The notes: generated by a model from the letters alone, not told the origin. 64,000 bases of DNA from Arcanobacterium phocae (GCF_900105865.1 NZ_LT629804.1:1934243-1998242), one strand, 5' to 3'. Shown: positions 1 to 9,230, counted from the stretch's first letter. Translations and numbers: made by a program.

Positions 1-608
1 AAATTGAGATCAAACGTTCCCGCTTTATCACGCTGATTCGCCGTGTTGAAACAGCAGAACAAGCCCGTGGCTTGCTTGCCGATGCGCGCGCTGAGTTTCC
101 TGACGCACGGCATCATTGCAGTGCTTATATTGTCTCAGTTCCGGACGCCCAACCGATACACCATTCGTCCGACGACGGCGAGCCTTCCGGAACTGCCGGT
201 CGCCCGATGCTCGACGTATTAATTGGATCCCAATTAACTGATATTGCAGCGGTAGTTGTACGGTATTTCGGCGGAACGCTTCTTGGCACTGGCGGACTAG
301 TACGAGCCTATTCTGATTCGGTGAAATCTGGCCTTGCGGGAGCTCCCCTGGTTTCCCCTGTCTCGCGGGCTCTCTACACCGTAACGTTGCCGCATACTAG
401 CGCTGGAAAGTTCGAAGCAGACGTACGTGCCCGCGGCTACGCCGTCGTTAATACTGAATATGGCGCCGCTGGAGTTACTTTCCAGGTGGCAGTTGACGAC
501 GGCGAGACGTTCGCGGTGCTTATTTCAGAGTTCACTCGAGGTCAAGTTCAACCGGAGTTTTCTGGCCGCATAGTTACCGACGAACCAGCGGGACATATGT
601 CACTTTAG
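1..608 (+). CDS. YigZ/IMPACT family protein, 5'-truncated
   Basis: The reading frame is open from base 3 to the stop at 606-608, so the gene enters from upstream and about 200 C-terminal codons are present. The N-terminal part reads EIKRSRFI and HHCSAY, and the middle has YFGGTLLGTGGLVRAYSD; both are characteristic of the YigZ/IMPACT (UPF0029) fold. The C-terminal region matches the ferredoxin-like second domain. In eukaryotes IMPACT affects Gcn2 signalling; the bacterial role is not established and ribosome or RNA binding is only proposed. The TTG at 72 is internal, because the conserved N-terminal motif lies upstream of it. Family is confident, function is not. Confidence 0.9.
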   Translation, partial: IEIKRSRFITLIRRVETAEQARGLLADARAEFPDARHHCSAYIVSVPDAQPIHHSSDDGEPSGTAGRPMLDVLIGSQLTDIAAVVVRYFGGTLLGTGGLVRAYSDSVKSGLAGAPLVSPVSRALYTVTLPHTSAGKFEADVRARGYAVVNTEYGAAGVTFQVAVDDGETFAVLISEFTRGQVQPEFSGRIVTDEPAGHMSL

Positions 609-686
609 CCATGCTCACGGCGAACAGCAGATCAGCTAGTTGGCATCAACCCCAGCTTCGCCGTACACTGGAGATGTTTATTTTTC

Positions 687-692
687 AATAAT
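687..692 (+). promoter_or_regulatory. Candidate -10 box for the cysteine operon
   Basis: AATAAT at 687-692 is five of six to TATAAT and lies about 27 bases before the leader ORF start. A good -35 is not obvious 17-18 bases upstream. If used, the transcript would start near 699 and carry about 155 bases of leader before cysK. Confidence 0.35.
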
Positions 693-718
693 GATGCTGA
701 GGCGGAAGGAGAACACAA

Positions 719-784
719 ATGACCATGTTCGTTTCACTCTTCACCGCATGTCATTGCACCTGTCTACAGGGCGTCAAGCTTTAG
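719..784 (+). CDS. Cysteine leader peptide (putative attenuator uORF)
   Basis: ATG at 719 follows a strong Shine-Dalgarno (GGAAGGAG, 704-711) at normal spacing and opens a 21-codon ORF ending at TAG 782-784. The peptide begins MTMFVSLFTA and has cysteines at residues 11, 13 and 15 (ACHCTC). Three Cys codons within five codons, 69 bases before cysK, is the arrangement of an amino-acid-sensing leader. Cys-rich upstream ORFs in mycobacteria are known to act as cysteine-responsive attenuators. Here the ORF has a real ribosome-binding site, not a leaderless start. The last codons overlap the 5' arm of a hairpin at 771-811. Function is inferred from position and content. Confidence 0.65.
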   Translation: MTMFVSLFTACHCTCLQGVKL

Positions 785-811
785 TTGTGTACCTGCGTAC
801 ATGCTTGGCGC
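771..811 (+). promoter_or_regulatory. Leader hairpin overlapping the end of the cysteine uORF
   Basis: GCGTCAAGC (771-779) can pair with GCTTGGCGC (803-811), nine base pairs with one G-U. Inside it GTAC/GTAC (789-800) forms a small second stem. The 5' arm covers the last codons of the uORF, so a ribosome stalled at the Cys codons (749-763) would leave it free to fold, while one reaching the stop would unwind it. There is no U-tract, so an effect on translation of cysK or Rho access is more likely than intrinsic termination. Confidence 0.4.
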
Positions 812-853
812 TCGAAAGTATGAAACGTAAATTTTAACTAGATAGGAAGCCTC

Positions 854-1780
854 ATGCTCTATAGCAATGCAACTGAACTTATTGGAAACACCCCGCTGGT
901 ACGCATCAATCACCTTACGGGAACCAACGCAACCGTCGCTGCAAAGCTCGAATATTTTAATCCAGCAAACTCAGTCAAAGATCGTATTGCTGTTGCTATC
1001 ATTGACGCCGCAGAAGCATCTGGTCAACTCAAGCCCGGTGGCACAATCATCGAAGCGACTTCTGGTAACACCGGAATCGGTCTAGCGTGGGTAGGTGCTT
1101 CCCGTGGCTACAACGTCATCTTAACTATGCCTGAATCGATGTCCAAAGAACGCCGGGTGCTACTACGTGGTTTCGGAGCCGAGCTTATTTTGACTCCTAA
1201 AGGTGACGGCATGCGTGGCGCCGTCGAAGCTGCAGACAAGCTCGTTGCCGAAACCCCCGGAGCTATCAAAGCATCCCAGTTTGCAAATGCTGCTAATCCG
1301 CAAAAGCATTACGAAACCACCGGTCCAGAAATCTGGAATGACCTCGATGGAAACGTCGATATTTTTATTGCTGGCATTGGCACCGGCGGAACCATTACCG
1401 GCACCGGAAAGTATCTCAAAGAACGCAACCCTAATCTCAAGATCATTGCAGTCGAACCAAGCGAATCACCGCTGCTTTCCGAAGGTACTACTGGGCCGCA
1501 CGGTATCCAAGGAATCGGAGCTAACTTTGTGCCGGATGTACTCGATACTCAGCTCTATGACGAAGTACTCCCAGTCTCTACCGAGGACGCATTAGATTTC
1601 GCTCGGCGGGCGGCTCATGAAGAAGGGCTCTTGGTAGGTATTTCTTCCGGCGCTGCCCTAGCAGCTGCCGCAACCGTTGCTGCCCGTCCGGAAAATGCCG
1701 GTAAGACCATCGCGGTTATCATCCCTGATTTCGGCGAACGGTATATTTCAACGCCATTATTCGCCGGTCTAGCAGACTGA
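854..1780 (+). CDS. cysK: Cysteine synthase (O-acetylserine sulfhydrylase)
   Basis: 308 residues, the normal size for CysK. This PLP enzyme makes L-cysteine from O-acetylserine and sulfide in the cytoplasm. The PLP lysine is K42 in NSVKDR, the substrate-binding loop TSGNTGIGL starts at residue 69, and the PLP-phosphate loop GTGGT is at 176-180. Start ATG 854 is preceded by AGGAAG. cysE follows after 14 bases, so the two form an operon giving acetylserine and then cysteine. Expression is probably controlled by the cysteine leader ORF upstream. Confidence 0.97.
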   Translation: MLYSNATELIGNTPLVRINHLTGTNATVAAKLEYFNPANSVKDRIAVAIIDAAEASGQLKPGGTIIEATSGNTGIGLAWVGASRGYNVILTMPESMSKERRVLLRGFGAELILTPKGDGMRGAVEAADKLVAETPGAIKASQFANAANPQKHYETTGPEIWNDLDGNVDIFIAGIGTGGTITGTGKYLKERNPNLKIIAVEPSESPLLSEGTTGPHGIQGIGANFVPDVLDTQLYDEVLPVSTEDALDFARRAAHEEGLLVGISSGAALAAAATVAARPENAGKTIAVIIPDFGERYISTPLFAGLAD

Positions 1781-1794
1781 TTGGAAACCTACTG

Positions 1795-2376
1795 ATGCAT
1801 GATCATCCGCCATTGTTTAAGCAAATGAAAGAAGATATGCAAGCTGTAATCAAACACGATCCGGCAGCGCGTAATCTTCTCGAAGTGTTCCTAGCCTATC
1901 CGGGTGTTCATGCCGTGTGGGGTTACCGCATTGCCCACCGCATGTGGGGTCATAATTGGCTCAAAACACCAGCACGAATCTTCGCTCAAGGGGTCCGCAC
2001 ATTTACCGGGATCGAAATACATCCGGGTGCTGAACTTGGCCGCAGACTATTTATTGATCACGGCATGGGCGTGGTTATTGGCGAAACTGCTGAGGTGGGC
2101 GACGACGTCGTTATCTTCCATGGAACCACGCTCGGCGGGGTCTCGATGTCCGAAGGCAAACGCCACCCCACCGTCGGTGATCGCGTGGTGATCGGGTCTG
2201 GCGCAAAAGTGCTCGGACCAATCACAATTGGAGACGATGTTGCTATCGGCGCAAATGCGGTGGTTGTTAAGGATGTTCCAGCCGGAAACACCGCCGTTGG
2301 AATCCCCGCAAAAAATCGGCCTGCCAAAGACAAAACAGAAACCGGTGAACAGCTCGATCCGGCGATATGGATCTAG
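1795..2376 (+). CDS. cysE: Serine O-acetyltransferase
   Basis: 193 residues; acetylates L-serine with acetyl-CoA to O-acetylserine, the substrate of CysK. The C-terminal half is a left-handed beta-helix of hexapeptide repeats ([15 protein letters not shown] and [18 protein letters not shown]), with the conserved IHPGAELG and [11 protein letters not shown] segments. This is the short EpsC-like type, lacking part of the N-terminal helical domain of E. coli CysE (273 residues). Last gene of the cysK-cysE unit; a terminator hairpin follows eight bases after the stop. Confidence 0.96.
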   Translation: MHDHPPLFKQMKEDMQAVIKHDPAARNLLEVFLAYPGVHAVWGYRIAHRMWGHNWLKTPARIFAQGVRTFTGIEIHPGAELGRRLFIDHGMGVVIGETAEVGDDVVIFHGTTLGGVSMSEGKRHPTVGDRVVIGSGAKVLGPITIGDDVAIGANAVVVKDVPAGNTAVGIPAKNRPAKDKTETGEQLDPAIWI

Positions 2377-2383
2377 GTACGTT

Positions 2384-2408
2384 AATGCCCCCGATTATCG
2401 GGGGCATT
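2384..2408. terminator. Bidirectional terminator between cysE and rpiB
   Basis: AATGCCCCC (2384-2392) and GGGGGCATT (2400-2408) form a perfect stem between the convergent genes cysE and rpiB, followed by a T-rich stretch on the plus strand. Confidence 0.85.
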
Positions 2409-2415
2409 ACTCATT

Positions 2416-2859
2416 TTACTTTTCGTAATCAGCCATCATGTCAATCCGTGACTGATGCCGAGATTCTGGATCAAATCCAGTGCTTAAGAAAATATCAACG
2501 AAACGCGTCGCTTCTTCTAGAGAATGTTGCCGAGCGCCGATCGAAATCACGTTTGCGTTATTGTGCTCGCGCGCTAGCGATGCAATCTCGTCATTCCACA
2601 CCAGAGCTGCTCGAACGCCAGCAACCTTATTAGCTGCCATCTGTTCCCCATTACCAGAACCGCCAATAACGATTCCCAGCGACCCCGGATCCGCAATAAC
2701 CGCTTCGCCAGCAGCAAAACACACTGGCGGGTAGGCATCCATTTTGTCGTAGGTTTCGTAGCCGTGGTCAGTGACGTCATGGCCCTGTCCACGCAGATGC
2801 TCGATAAGATGGGCTTTTAATTCAAAACCGGCATGATCTGCCGCAATATGTACTCGCAT
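2416..2859 (-). CDS. rpiB: Ribose-5-phosphate isomerase B
   Basis: 147 residues of the RpiB/LacAB family, interconverting ribose 5-phosphate and ribulose 5-phosphate in the pentose phosphate pathway. Visible features are the N-terminal MRVHIAADHAGFELK, the phosphate-binding loop IGGSGNGEQMAANK and the REHNNANVISIGAR segment. The frame stays open upstream to 3099, but that part is out of family and overlaps the divergent peptidase gene, so ATG 2859 is the start. Only 36 bases separate it from the peptidase ATG at 2896, so both promoters must be compact or overlap coding sequence. Confidence 0.94.
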   Translation of the reverse strand: MRVHIAADHAGFELKAHLIEHLRGQGHDVTDHGYETYDKMDAYPPVCFAAGEAVIADPGSLGIVIGGSGNGEQMAANKVAGVRAALVWNDEIASLAREHNNANVISIGARQHSLEEATRFVDIFLSTGFDPESRHQSRIDMMADYEK

Positions 2860-2895
2860 GTACATTAGTCTACCCACATCCGGTAGGCTTATTCC

Positions 2896-4896
2896 ATGAG
2901 TATTGATACCACAACACAACAAGTGACCGATGCGCTCAACGCTTCGGTTCGCCCGCAAGACGATCTTTTCCGCTTTGTCAATGGCACTTGGATCGAATCG
3001 ACACAGATTCCCGCTGACCAAGCTTCTGCCGGTTCTTTCATCGATCTGCGTAATCAAGCAGAAGAAGACGTTCGTACGATCATTACTGAACTTGCTCAAT
3101 CAGGCTCGGACGATCCGGATGCAGCAAAGATTGGCGCGCTCTACAACTCATTCATGAATGAAAGCGTCATCAACGGACTTGGCGCAACCCCACTAGATCC
3201 CGATCTGCGATTGCTTGATTCCGCACATACTAAAGCCGATCTGGAGATGGCCATTGCTCAGTTTTATTCCACTGGCGTTGGCGCACCATTCGGGATTGAG
3301 ATAGACGCTGACCGTAACGATCCGGATCGCTATATTCCATGGGCGTATCAGTCCGGTCTTGGCCTGCCCGATGAGGCCTTCTACCATGCTGATGAGTATG
3401 CCCCTATTCTGGACGCCTACCGAACTTTCATTCCTACGTTATACTCACTTGCAACTGGCGCCAACGATGTGGAGGCTAAAGAAGCAGCTACTCAGATTCT
3501 TGCTGTCGAAACTGCCATCGCGTCTCACCACTTCACTGTTGTTGAATCGCGCGACGCCGAGCTAACCAACAATGTTATGGATTATGACGATTTCACCGCG
3601 CTCACCGGCAACTTCGGGCTAAAAGCCATTTTGACCGCGCTCGGTATCACTGCTGACAATGCCCCGCAGATCCTCTGTATGACGCCACGTGCTTTCACCG
3701 GTTTGGGCGAGGTCTGGGAATCGTTCGACGTCGAAACTCTCCGCACCTACCTGCTTTGGCACCTGATTCTGGCACGTGCTCCATACCTAGCAGATGACAT
3801 CTCGGCCGCGAATTTTGCATTCTATGGCACCGTACTTTCCGGCCAGGAAGTTCAGCGCGACCGCTGGAAGCGCGGCGTAGTTTTGGTCAACGGTGGCCTA
3901 GGCGAAGCCGTTGGAAAGATCTATGTTGCAAAACACTTCCCGCCAGAGAACAAGGCCAAGATGGAACAGCTTGTTGCTGATCTACTTGCCGCTTACCGCG
4001 AGTCAATTTCTACCTTGGACTGGATGACCGACGAAACCCGCGAGCGCGCACTAGCCAAGCTTGCCACGTTCACTCCGAAGATCGGGTATCCGGTAAAGTG
4101 GAAAGACTATTCCGCACTGGAGATCTCGGAAGACGATCTTCTCGGCAATATTCGGGCGGTTTCGAAGTTCGAGTTTGACGAGAATATCGCACGTCTGGGT
4201 AAGCCTGTGGACCGCGACGAATGGCATATGACACCGCAAACGGTTAACGCCTACTACAACCCAGTCATGAACGAGATCGTCTTCCCAGCCGCGATTTTGC
4301 AACCGCCGTTCTTCGACGCCGAAGCTGATCCAGCCTGGAATTATGGCGGAATTGGTGCCGTTATTGGACACGAAATTGGGCATGGCTTCGACGACCAGGG
4401 TTCAAAGTACGACGGTAGTGGCCGGTTGAACAACTGGTGGACCGAGGCCGACCTTGCCGAATTCACCAAGCGAACTAAGGCGCTCGTCGATCAGTATTCT
4501 GCTTATGTCCCAGCACAGTTCCCACCTGATTCCCCACATCATGTGAATGGCGAATTAACCTTGGGCGAAAATATTGGCGATTTAGGCGGTCTGACGATCG
4601 GTCTGAAAGCATATAACATTGCCTGCAAGCGTGCCGGTTTAGCGTCGTCGGAACAAGCTCCGGTCTTAGCTGGGCTCAGCGGCATTCAGCGCGTTCTTCT
4701 CTCCTATGCTCGCATTTGGCAGGAGGTACGCCGTGATGAACTTATGCTTCAGCGAGTAGCAACTGATCCGCATTCGCCGTCGGAATTCCGATGCAACGGC
4801 GTGGTCAAGAATGTGGACGCTTTTGCCGAAGCATTCAATGTCCAACCTGGTGACGCGCTCTATCTCGCTCCGGAGGAACGAGTTCGGATCTGGTAA
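2896..4896 (+). CDS. M13 family zinc endopeptidase (PepO-like)
   Basis: 666 residues, typical for neprilysin-like M13 peptidases. The zinc motif HEIGH is at 492-496, continuing HGFDDQG, and the third zinc ligand is E558 in LGENIGDLGGL. NAYYNP, the usual substrate-binding motif (NAYY/NAFY), lies upstream. There is no signal peptide or membrane anchor, so this is a cytoplasmic oligopeptidase like many actinobacterial M13 enzymes. A GNAT gene follows after two bases, so they are probably co-transcribed. Intact; confident for family, not for substrate. Confidence 0.95.
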   Translation: MSIDTTTQQVTDALNASVRPQDDLFRFVNGTWIESTQIPADQASAGSFIDLRNQAEEDVRTIITELAQSGSDDPDAAKIGALYNSFMNESVINGLGATPLDPDLRLLDSAHTKADLEMAIAQFYSTGVGAPFGIEIDADRNDPDRYIPWAYQSGLGLPDEAFYHADEYAPILDAYRTFIPTLYSLATGANDVEAKEAATQILAVETAIASHHFTVVESRDAELTNNVMDYDDFTALTGNFGLKAILTALGITADNAPQILCMTPRAFTGLGEVWESFDVETLRTYLLWHLILARAPYLADDISAANFAFYGTVLSGQEVQRDRWKRGVVLVNGGLGEAVGKIYVAKHFPPENKAKMEQLVADLLAAYRESISTLDWMTDETRERALAKLATFTPKIGYPVKWKDYSALEISEDDLLGNIRAVSKFEFDENIARLGKPVDRDEWHMTPQTVNAYYNPVMNEIVFPAAILQPPFFDAEADPAWNYGGIGAVIGHEIGHGFDDQGSKYDGSGRLNNWWTEADLAEFTKRTKALVDQYSAYVPAQFPPDSPHHVNGELTLGENIGDLGGLTIGLKAYNIACKRAGLASSEQAPVLAGLSGIQRVLLSYARIWQEVRRDELMLQRVATDPHSPSEFRCNGVVKNVDAFAEAFNVQPGDALYLAPEERVRIW

Positions 4897-4898
4897 TA

Positions 4899-5588
4899 AT
4901 GACGGTTCGAATTCCTTCCCGGGAGGAGTTTGCCCAGATCATTGATGACATCCTTATCCCGAGCTTTCCGGCTACCGAACGGCCGGATCGCTCGGGATTC
5001 TTGGAGATGTTCGATGACGGAATTATCTTCCCGTTAGCTTCGTTTGTAGATAACCAGCCGGTTGCCATTTCGCTGAGTATCTGGGATTTTTCCGGTCAGA
5101 CGACGGCGCCCGCAGACGTAGTCTTGATTGCGTGGCTTGCAGTTGGCCAAGCCGGTCGTGGTAAAGGTGTTGGCTCATCACTGTTGCATGAAACCGTCAA
5201 TGCGTTATCGCAACGCCATGACCCACTCCTTATTCTGCTTGAGGTCGAAGATCCACAGATCCACACCCTGGTCAGTGAGTACGGAAATCCGGCAGCACGT
5301 ATCCGGTTTTATGAGCATGCTGGAGCACATAAGATTGACATTCCGTTTGCTATGCCGCGCGAGGATCTCAGCCAAGACGTTCTGCCCGGGATGCTCCTAT
5401 ACGGCATTGGCGGACGTGCGTTGGCGCAGGCCGACCCGCAGTCGGTTGATATCGGCAAACAACTCGCTGATTTTCTCCGGGCGTATGCTTTGGCCGCTGC
5501 CGAACCGCAATCTGACGATGGCAGTTTTACCCATCCAGAAATAGAGCGGATGATGCAATACGCGCCCAAAGCCCGGTTTATCGGTTAA
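4899..5588 (+). CDS. GNAT family acetyltransferase
   Basis: 229 residues. LAVGQAGRGKGVGSSLLHE is the acetyl-CoA binding motif A of Gcn5-related acetyltransferases, and RFYEHAGAHKIDIPF is the usual C-terminal beta-strand region. A C-terminal extension of about 60 residues has no motif I recognise. The gene starts two bases after the M13 peptidase stop, so the two are likely translationally coupled. The acetylated substrate cannot be told from sequence. Confidence 0.8.
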   Translation: MTVRIPSREEFAQIIDDILIPSFPATERPDRSGFLEMFDDGIIFPLASFVDNQPVAISLSIWDFSGQTTAPADVVLIAWLAVGQAGRGKGVGSSLLHETVNALSQRHDPLLILLEVEDPQIHTLVSEYGNPAARIRFYEHAGAHKIDIPFAMPREDLSQDVLPGMLLYGIGGRALAQADPQSVDIGKQLADFLRAYALAAAEPQSDDGSFTHPEIERMMQYAPKARFIG

Positions 5589-5600
5589 AAACACCTGCAC

Positions 5601-5664
5601 AAAATCTCGAGATCCCGCACGGAAGGAGCTATGTGGGCTCTATTGTGCGGGATCTCGAGATTTT
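5601..5664. terminator. Long perfect inverted repeat, probable bidirectional terminator
   Basis: Perfect 20-base arms at 5601-5620 and 5645-5664, A-rich at the outer left and T-rich at the outer right, so it resembles a terminator in either direction. The 24-base loop is unusually long and itself contains GAGC/GCTC. The loop also holds GGAAGGAG followed two bases later by ATG (5631), opening a 13-codon frame that runs through the right arm to TAA at 5670-5672; this may be chance. Confidence 0.7.
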
Positions 5665-5813
5665 ACACGTAACTTCACCGGACCGTCGTCGTTTTCGCGA
5701 ACTGTACGCGAGCCTAGATAAGCGCGTAAACTAGAAATGTTTCGTGACTTTTTGTCAAACGATTGGGAGATGCGCTGGCCACCAGCGCTGCCCTGCTACT
5801 GAAAGGACGATCC

Positions 5814-8360
5814 GTGCCAGGACAAAACCTTACGCGCATCGAAGCCGCACAACGTGCCGAGCTCATCACCACCCACAGCTATCGCGTGGAACTAGATCTG
5901 CGTGGTGAAACGACGTTCCGTTCCCAAACAATAGCCAAGTTCAGTGCTACCCCGGGAGCCTCAACTTTTATCGATCTTATTGCTCAGTCAGTAGAGAAAA
6001 TCGTGCTGAACGGCACCGAGATTCCAACCGTAGCTTATTCTGATTCGCGTATTTTGCTCGAAAACCTGCAAGAGGAAAACGAGCTCTTCGTTGACGCAAC
6101 ATGCGAATTCTCCCATACCGGCGAAGGTCTGCATCGCGCGATCGACCCGGCAGACGGCGAGGCCTACCTCTATTCTCAGTTTGAAGTTCCAGATTCACGC
6201 CGTATGTACACTGTTTTTGAGCAGCCAGACCTCAAGGCAGAATTCACCTTTGTTGTCACTGCTCCAGAACACTGGAAGGTATTCTCCGTCTCGCCTACCC
6301 CAGAATCAAAGCCAGCCGGAGACGGATTCGCTACATGGGAGTTCACCCCCACTGAGCGCATCTCATCGTATCTGACCTGTATTATAGCTGGCCCGTACGA
6401 AGGCACAACAGATTCTCACCAGTCAATGGATGGTCGCACAATTCCGATGGGCGTTTATGCCCGCAAGTCGCTTGCTGAATATCTGGATGGACAGGAAGTC
6501 ATTGACATCACCAAGCAGGCAATGGATTTCTTTGAAAATGCTTGGGATGTTCCGTACCCATTCCGCAAGTACGATCAGATTTTTGTACCAGAATACAATG
6601 CCGGTGCGATGGAGCACCCTGGTTGTGTAACAATCCTGGATGATTACGTCTTCCGTTCCCGCCCAACTGAGGCGCTGGTTGAGCGTCGCGCCATCACCGT
6701 TGTTCACGAACTTGCCCATATGTGGTTTGGCGATTTGGTGACGATGAAGTGGTGGAATGATTTGTGGCTGAACGAATCCTTCGCCGAGTTCACCTCCCAC
6801 GTGGCAACTGCTGAAGCTACCCGCTGGACAGACGCTTGGGTGACCTTCAATTCTTCGGAGAAGTCGTGGGCGCAGATGCAAGATCAGTTGCCGTCCACCC
6901 ATCCGATCGCTGCTGATATTCGCGATTTGGAAGATGTTCAGGTCAATTTTGACGGCATCACCTACGGTAAGGGTGCTTCGGTCTTCCAGCAGCTGGTTGC
7001 CTATGTGGGCCGCGATGCGTTCTTCACTGGCGTGTCTAAGTACCTAAAGAAGAAGGCATGGGGTAACGCTACCCTCGAGGATTTGTTAGTTGAGCTTTCG
7101 GCCGCTTCGGGTCGCGATTTGACCGAGTGGGTCAAGTTGTGGCTCCAAGAATCTGGAATCAATATTTTACGTCCGCGTATGACAATGGATGGTTCTACGA
7201 TTTCCGAGTTCATTATCGAGCAGTCGAGTGATGGTCGCGCCTCGTTGCGCCCACATCGCATTGGCGTAGGCGGGTATTCGTTAGGTGAGGACGGCAAGCT
7301 TGTCCGCGTCGTTCACACAGAACTGGATATCGACGGCGAAGCCACTGTTGTCCCAGCGTTCTGTGGCATCGAGCGTCCACAGCTTATTTTGATTAACGAC
7401 GGCGATCTGGCGTACGCCAAGGTTCGTCTTGACGATGAATCGTTGGCTTTTGCTATTGAACATATCAATGCGTTCACAGACCGTCTCCCCCGGACGCTCG
7501 TGCTGTTCTCTGCCTGGGATATGACGCGTGACGGGGAAATGCCAGCATCGGATTACGCCCAGCTTGTGTTGCGTGCGCTCGGAACCGAAGACCATGGCAC
7601 TGTGCTTCGTTCCTTGATTAATCAGTTGACGACGGCGGTGAACTTGTATTCTGCACCGGCTAAGCGCGAGCAGCTACAGGAACAGGTTGGCGCCCGGGTA
7701 GCTCAATTGGCGTTGGACGCAGAACCAGAAAGTGATCGCCAGTTCCAGTTGGCAATGGCGGCAGTATCCTTGGCTCATACGGACGAACAGATCGATACCG
7801 TTGCTGGTTGGCTTGCTGGTGAAGGCGTTCCAGCTGGTTTGAGTATTGACGCGAACTTCCGGTGGGTAATTCTGACTCGATTGGCTGCTGCTAACCGAAT
7901 TGATGCCGCTGTAATCGAAGCTGAACGGGTAGAGCGCGACAATACTGCATCAGGCGCAGCTCATGCTGCCCGAGCACGTGCTGCTATTTCTACGCCGGAA
8001 GCTAAAGTTTCTGCTTGGGAAGAGATTACTGGCGGCGTAGTACCAAATTCGATCCAGCGTGCTGCCGCTTACGGTTTCACGCAGGGAAATCCGGAGCTTC
8101 TCGTCCCATTTGTGGAGAAGTATTTCGCAAATATTGAATCACAGTGGGAAAACCGCACTGTTGAAATCGCCTCGAATTTCATTGGCGGCACCTTCCCGAC
8201 TAAGCTCACTGGACGCACCGATTTAGGGATCGACATTGTCGCGTTGGGCGAAGCATGGCTGGCTGATAATACTGAGGTTGCTCCTGCAGCGCGTCGGTTG
8301 TTCTCTGAAGCGCTAGCGCATGCGCAACGCGCTGCGCATGCTCAAAAGGCAGATGCCTAA
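5814..8360 (+). CDS. pepN: Aminopeptidase N (M1 family)
   Basis: 848 residues from the GTG at 5814, which has AAAGGA seven bases upstream; the frame is open to 5763 but the family N-terminus (PGQNLTRIEAAQRAE) begins at this GTG. Zinc ligands H298, H302 (HELAH) and E321 (NESFAEF) have the canonical spacing. The exopeptidase motif, usually GAMEN, reads GAMEH at 264-268. The C-terminal ERAP1-like helical domain is present. Cytoplasmic, removes N-terminal residues from peptides. Monocistronic between two hairpins. Confidence 0.95.
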   Translation: MPGQNLTRIEAAQRAELITTHSYRVELDLRGETTFRSQTIAKFSATPGASTFIDLIAQSVEKIVLNGTEIPTVAYSDSRILLENLQEENELFVDATCEFSHTGEGLHRAIDPADGEAYLYSQFEVPDSRRMYTVFEQPDLKAEFTFVVTAPEHWKVFSVSPTPESKPAGDGFATWEFTPTERISSYLTCIIAGPYEGTTDSHQSMDGRTIPMGVYARKSLAEYLDGQEVIDITKQAMDFFENAWDVPYPFRKYDQIFVPEYNAGAMEHPGCVTILDDYVFRSRPTEALVERRAITVVHELAHMWFGDLVTMKWWNDLWLNESFAEFTSHVATAEATRWTDAWVTFNSSEKSWAQMQDQLPSTHPIAADIRDLEDVQVNFDGITYGKGASVFQQLVAYVGRDAFFTGVSKYLKKKAWGNATLEDLLVELSAASGRDLTEWVKLWLQESGINILRPRMTMDGSTISEFIIEQSSDGRASLRPHRIGVGGYSLGEDGKLVRVVHTELDIDGEATVVPAFCGIERPQLILINDGDLAYAKVRLDDESLAFAIEHINAFTDRLPRTLVLFSAWDMTRDGEMPASDYAQLVLRALGTEDHGTVLRSLINQLTTAVNLYSAPAKREQLQEQVGARVAQLALDAEPESDRQFQLAMAAVSLAHTDEQIDTVAGWLAGEGVPAGLSIDANFRWVILTRLAAANRIDAAVIEAERVERDNTASGAAHAARARAAISTPEAKVSAWEEITGGVVPNSIQRAAAYGFTQGNPELLVPFVEKYFANIESQWENRTVEIASNFIGGTFPTKLTGRTDLGIDIVALGEAWLADNTEVAPAARRLFSEALAHAQRAAHAQKADA

Positions 8361-8389
8361 AGTCTTAGAAACAAGTTACTGACCACCTG

Positions 8390-8433
8390 TAAAGTGGGGC
8401 CGTGGAATATTGTTCTGCGGCCCTCTACTTTTG
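8390..8433 (+). terminator. Terminator after pepN
   Basis: Imperfect stem AAAGTGGGGCCG (8391-8402) with CGGCCCTCTACTTT (8418-8431), ending in a T run. Confidence 0.65.
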
Positions 8434-8453
8434 ATAGATGAAGAAAGATACTC

Positions 8454-9230
8454 ATGGAGACCTTGACCCAAACAATTGAAAAGCAAGCGGCTGTCGGAGC
8501 AGCGAAGTCAACAAAAGCTACTAATTTTGGTGGCTACCTTGTTGGTGGCGCGTTAGCTGGAGCCTTTGTTGGCATAGGTTGCTTATTTATGTATGCCGGA
8601 GTTTCCGGAATGTATGTTCATGGCTCAGATTTAACCGGGACGATGATGGGCCTCGTGTTTGGTATCGGTTTAGTCTTGGTTGTTTTCGCTGGTGGCGAGC
8701 TAGCTACCTCAGGAATGATGATCATGCCCTTGGCAGCGATTCGTCGGAAGGTTAGTGCACTGCGTGCCGCATGGCTCATTATCTTTATGCTTCTTGGGAA
8801 CCTCGTTGGCTCTATCGCAATCTCGGCGCTTATCAGCGCAGCTCAGGTTTTCAAAAAGGATTCGCTGAATTATCAAATGCTGGATGCGGTTGTCTCCGGA
8901 AAACTCCATAAAGCTAATTCCGAAGTTTTCTTTCGGGCGATCATGTGTAATGTGATGGTCTGCCTGGCAATTTGGACTATTAACCGAATGAAGAATGAGG
9001 TTGCACAAATCATTGTTATCGCGTGGGCGATTACTGTCTTCGTGGCAGCCGGCTTTGAACACGTAGTGGCTAATATGACGTCGTTTTCGTTGGCGTTAAT
9101 GAATGACGCCGGTGGCGCTACCGTCGGCGCATCTGCACTTAGCTTACTGGTTGCCGGAGCAGGAAATTTGGTTGGCGGTATGATCGTCGTCGGCGGAACA
9201 TACCTGTTAGCCGCAAAAATGGAACGGTAA
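8454..9230 (+). CDS. Formate/nitrite transporter (FNT) family channel
   Basis: 258 residues with six predicted membrane helices, the aquaporin-like FNT fold of FocA and NirC. Family signs are the glycine-rich GGYLVGGALAGAFVGIG helix, the broken helix around GGELATSGMM, and LGNLVGSIAIS. The substrate could be formate, nitrite or hydrosulfide. A pyruvate formate-lyase in the same window makes formate plausible, but they are 24 kb apart and I see no residue pattern that decides it. Single gene between two terminators. Confidence 0.88.
   Translation: METLTQTIEKQAAVGAAKSTKATNFGGYLVGGALAGAFVGIGCLFMYAGVSGMYVHGSDLTGTMMGLVFGIGLVLVVFAGGELATSGMMIMPLAAIRRKVSALRAAWLIIFMLLGNLVGSIAISALISAAQVFKKDSLNYQMLDAVVSGKLHKANSEVFFRAIMCNVMVCLAIWTINRMKNEVAQIIVIAWAITVFVAAGFEHVVANMTSFSLALMNDAGGATVGASALSLLVAGAGNLVGGMIVVGGTYLLAAKMER

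Noticed and set aside
640..837. 65-codon ORF upstream of cysK
   Set aside because: No ribosome site at its start and no recognisable family; it overlaps the Cys leader ORF in another frame, which has a much better start.
2860..3099. N-terminal extension of rpiB
   Set aside because: Family N-terminus begins at 2859; the extension overlaps the divergent M13 peptidase gene.
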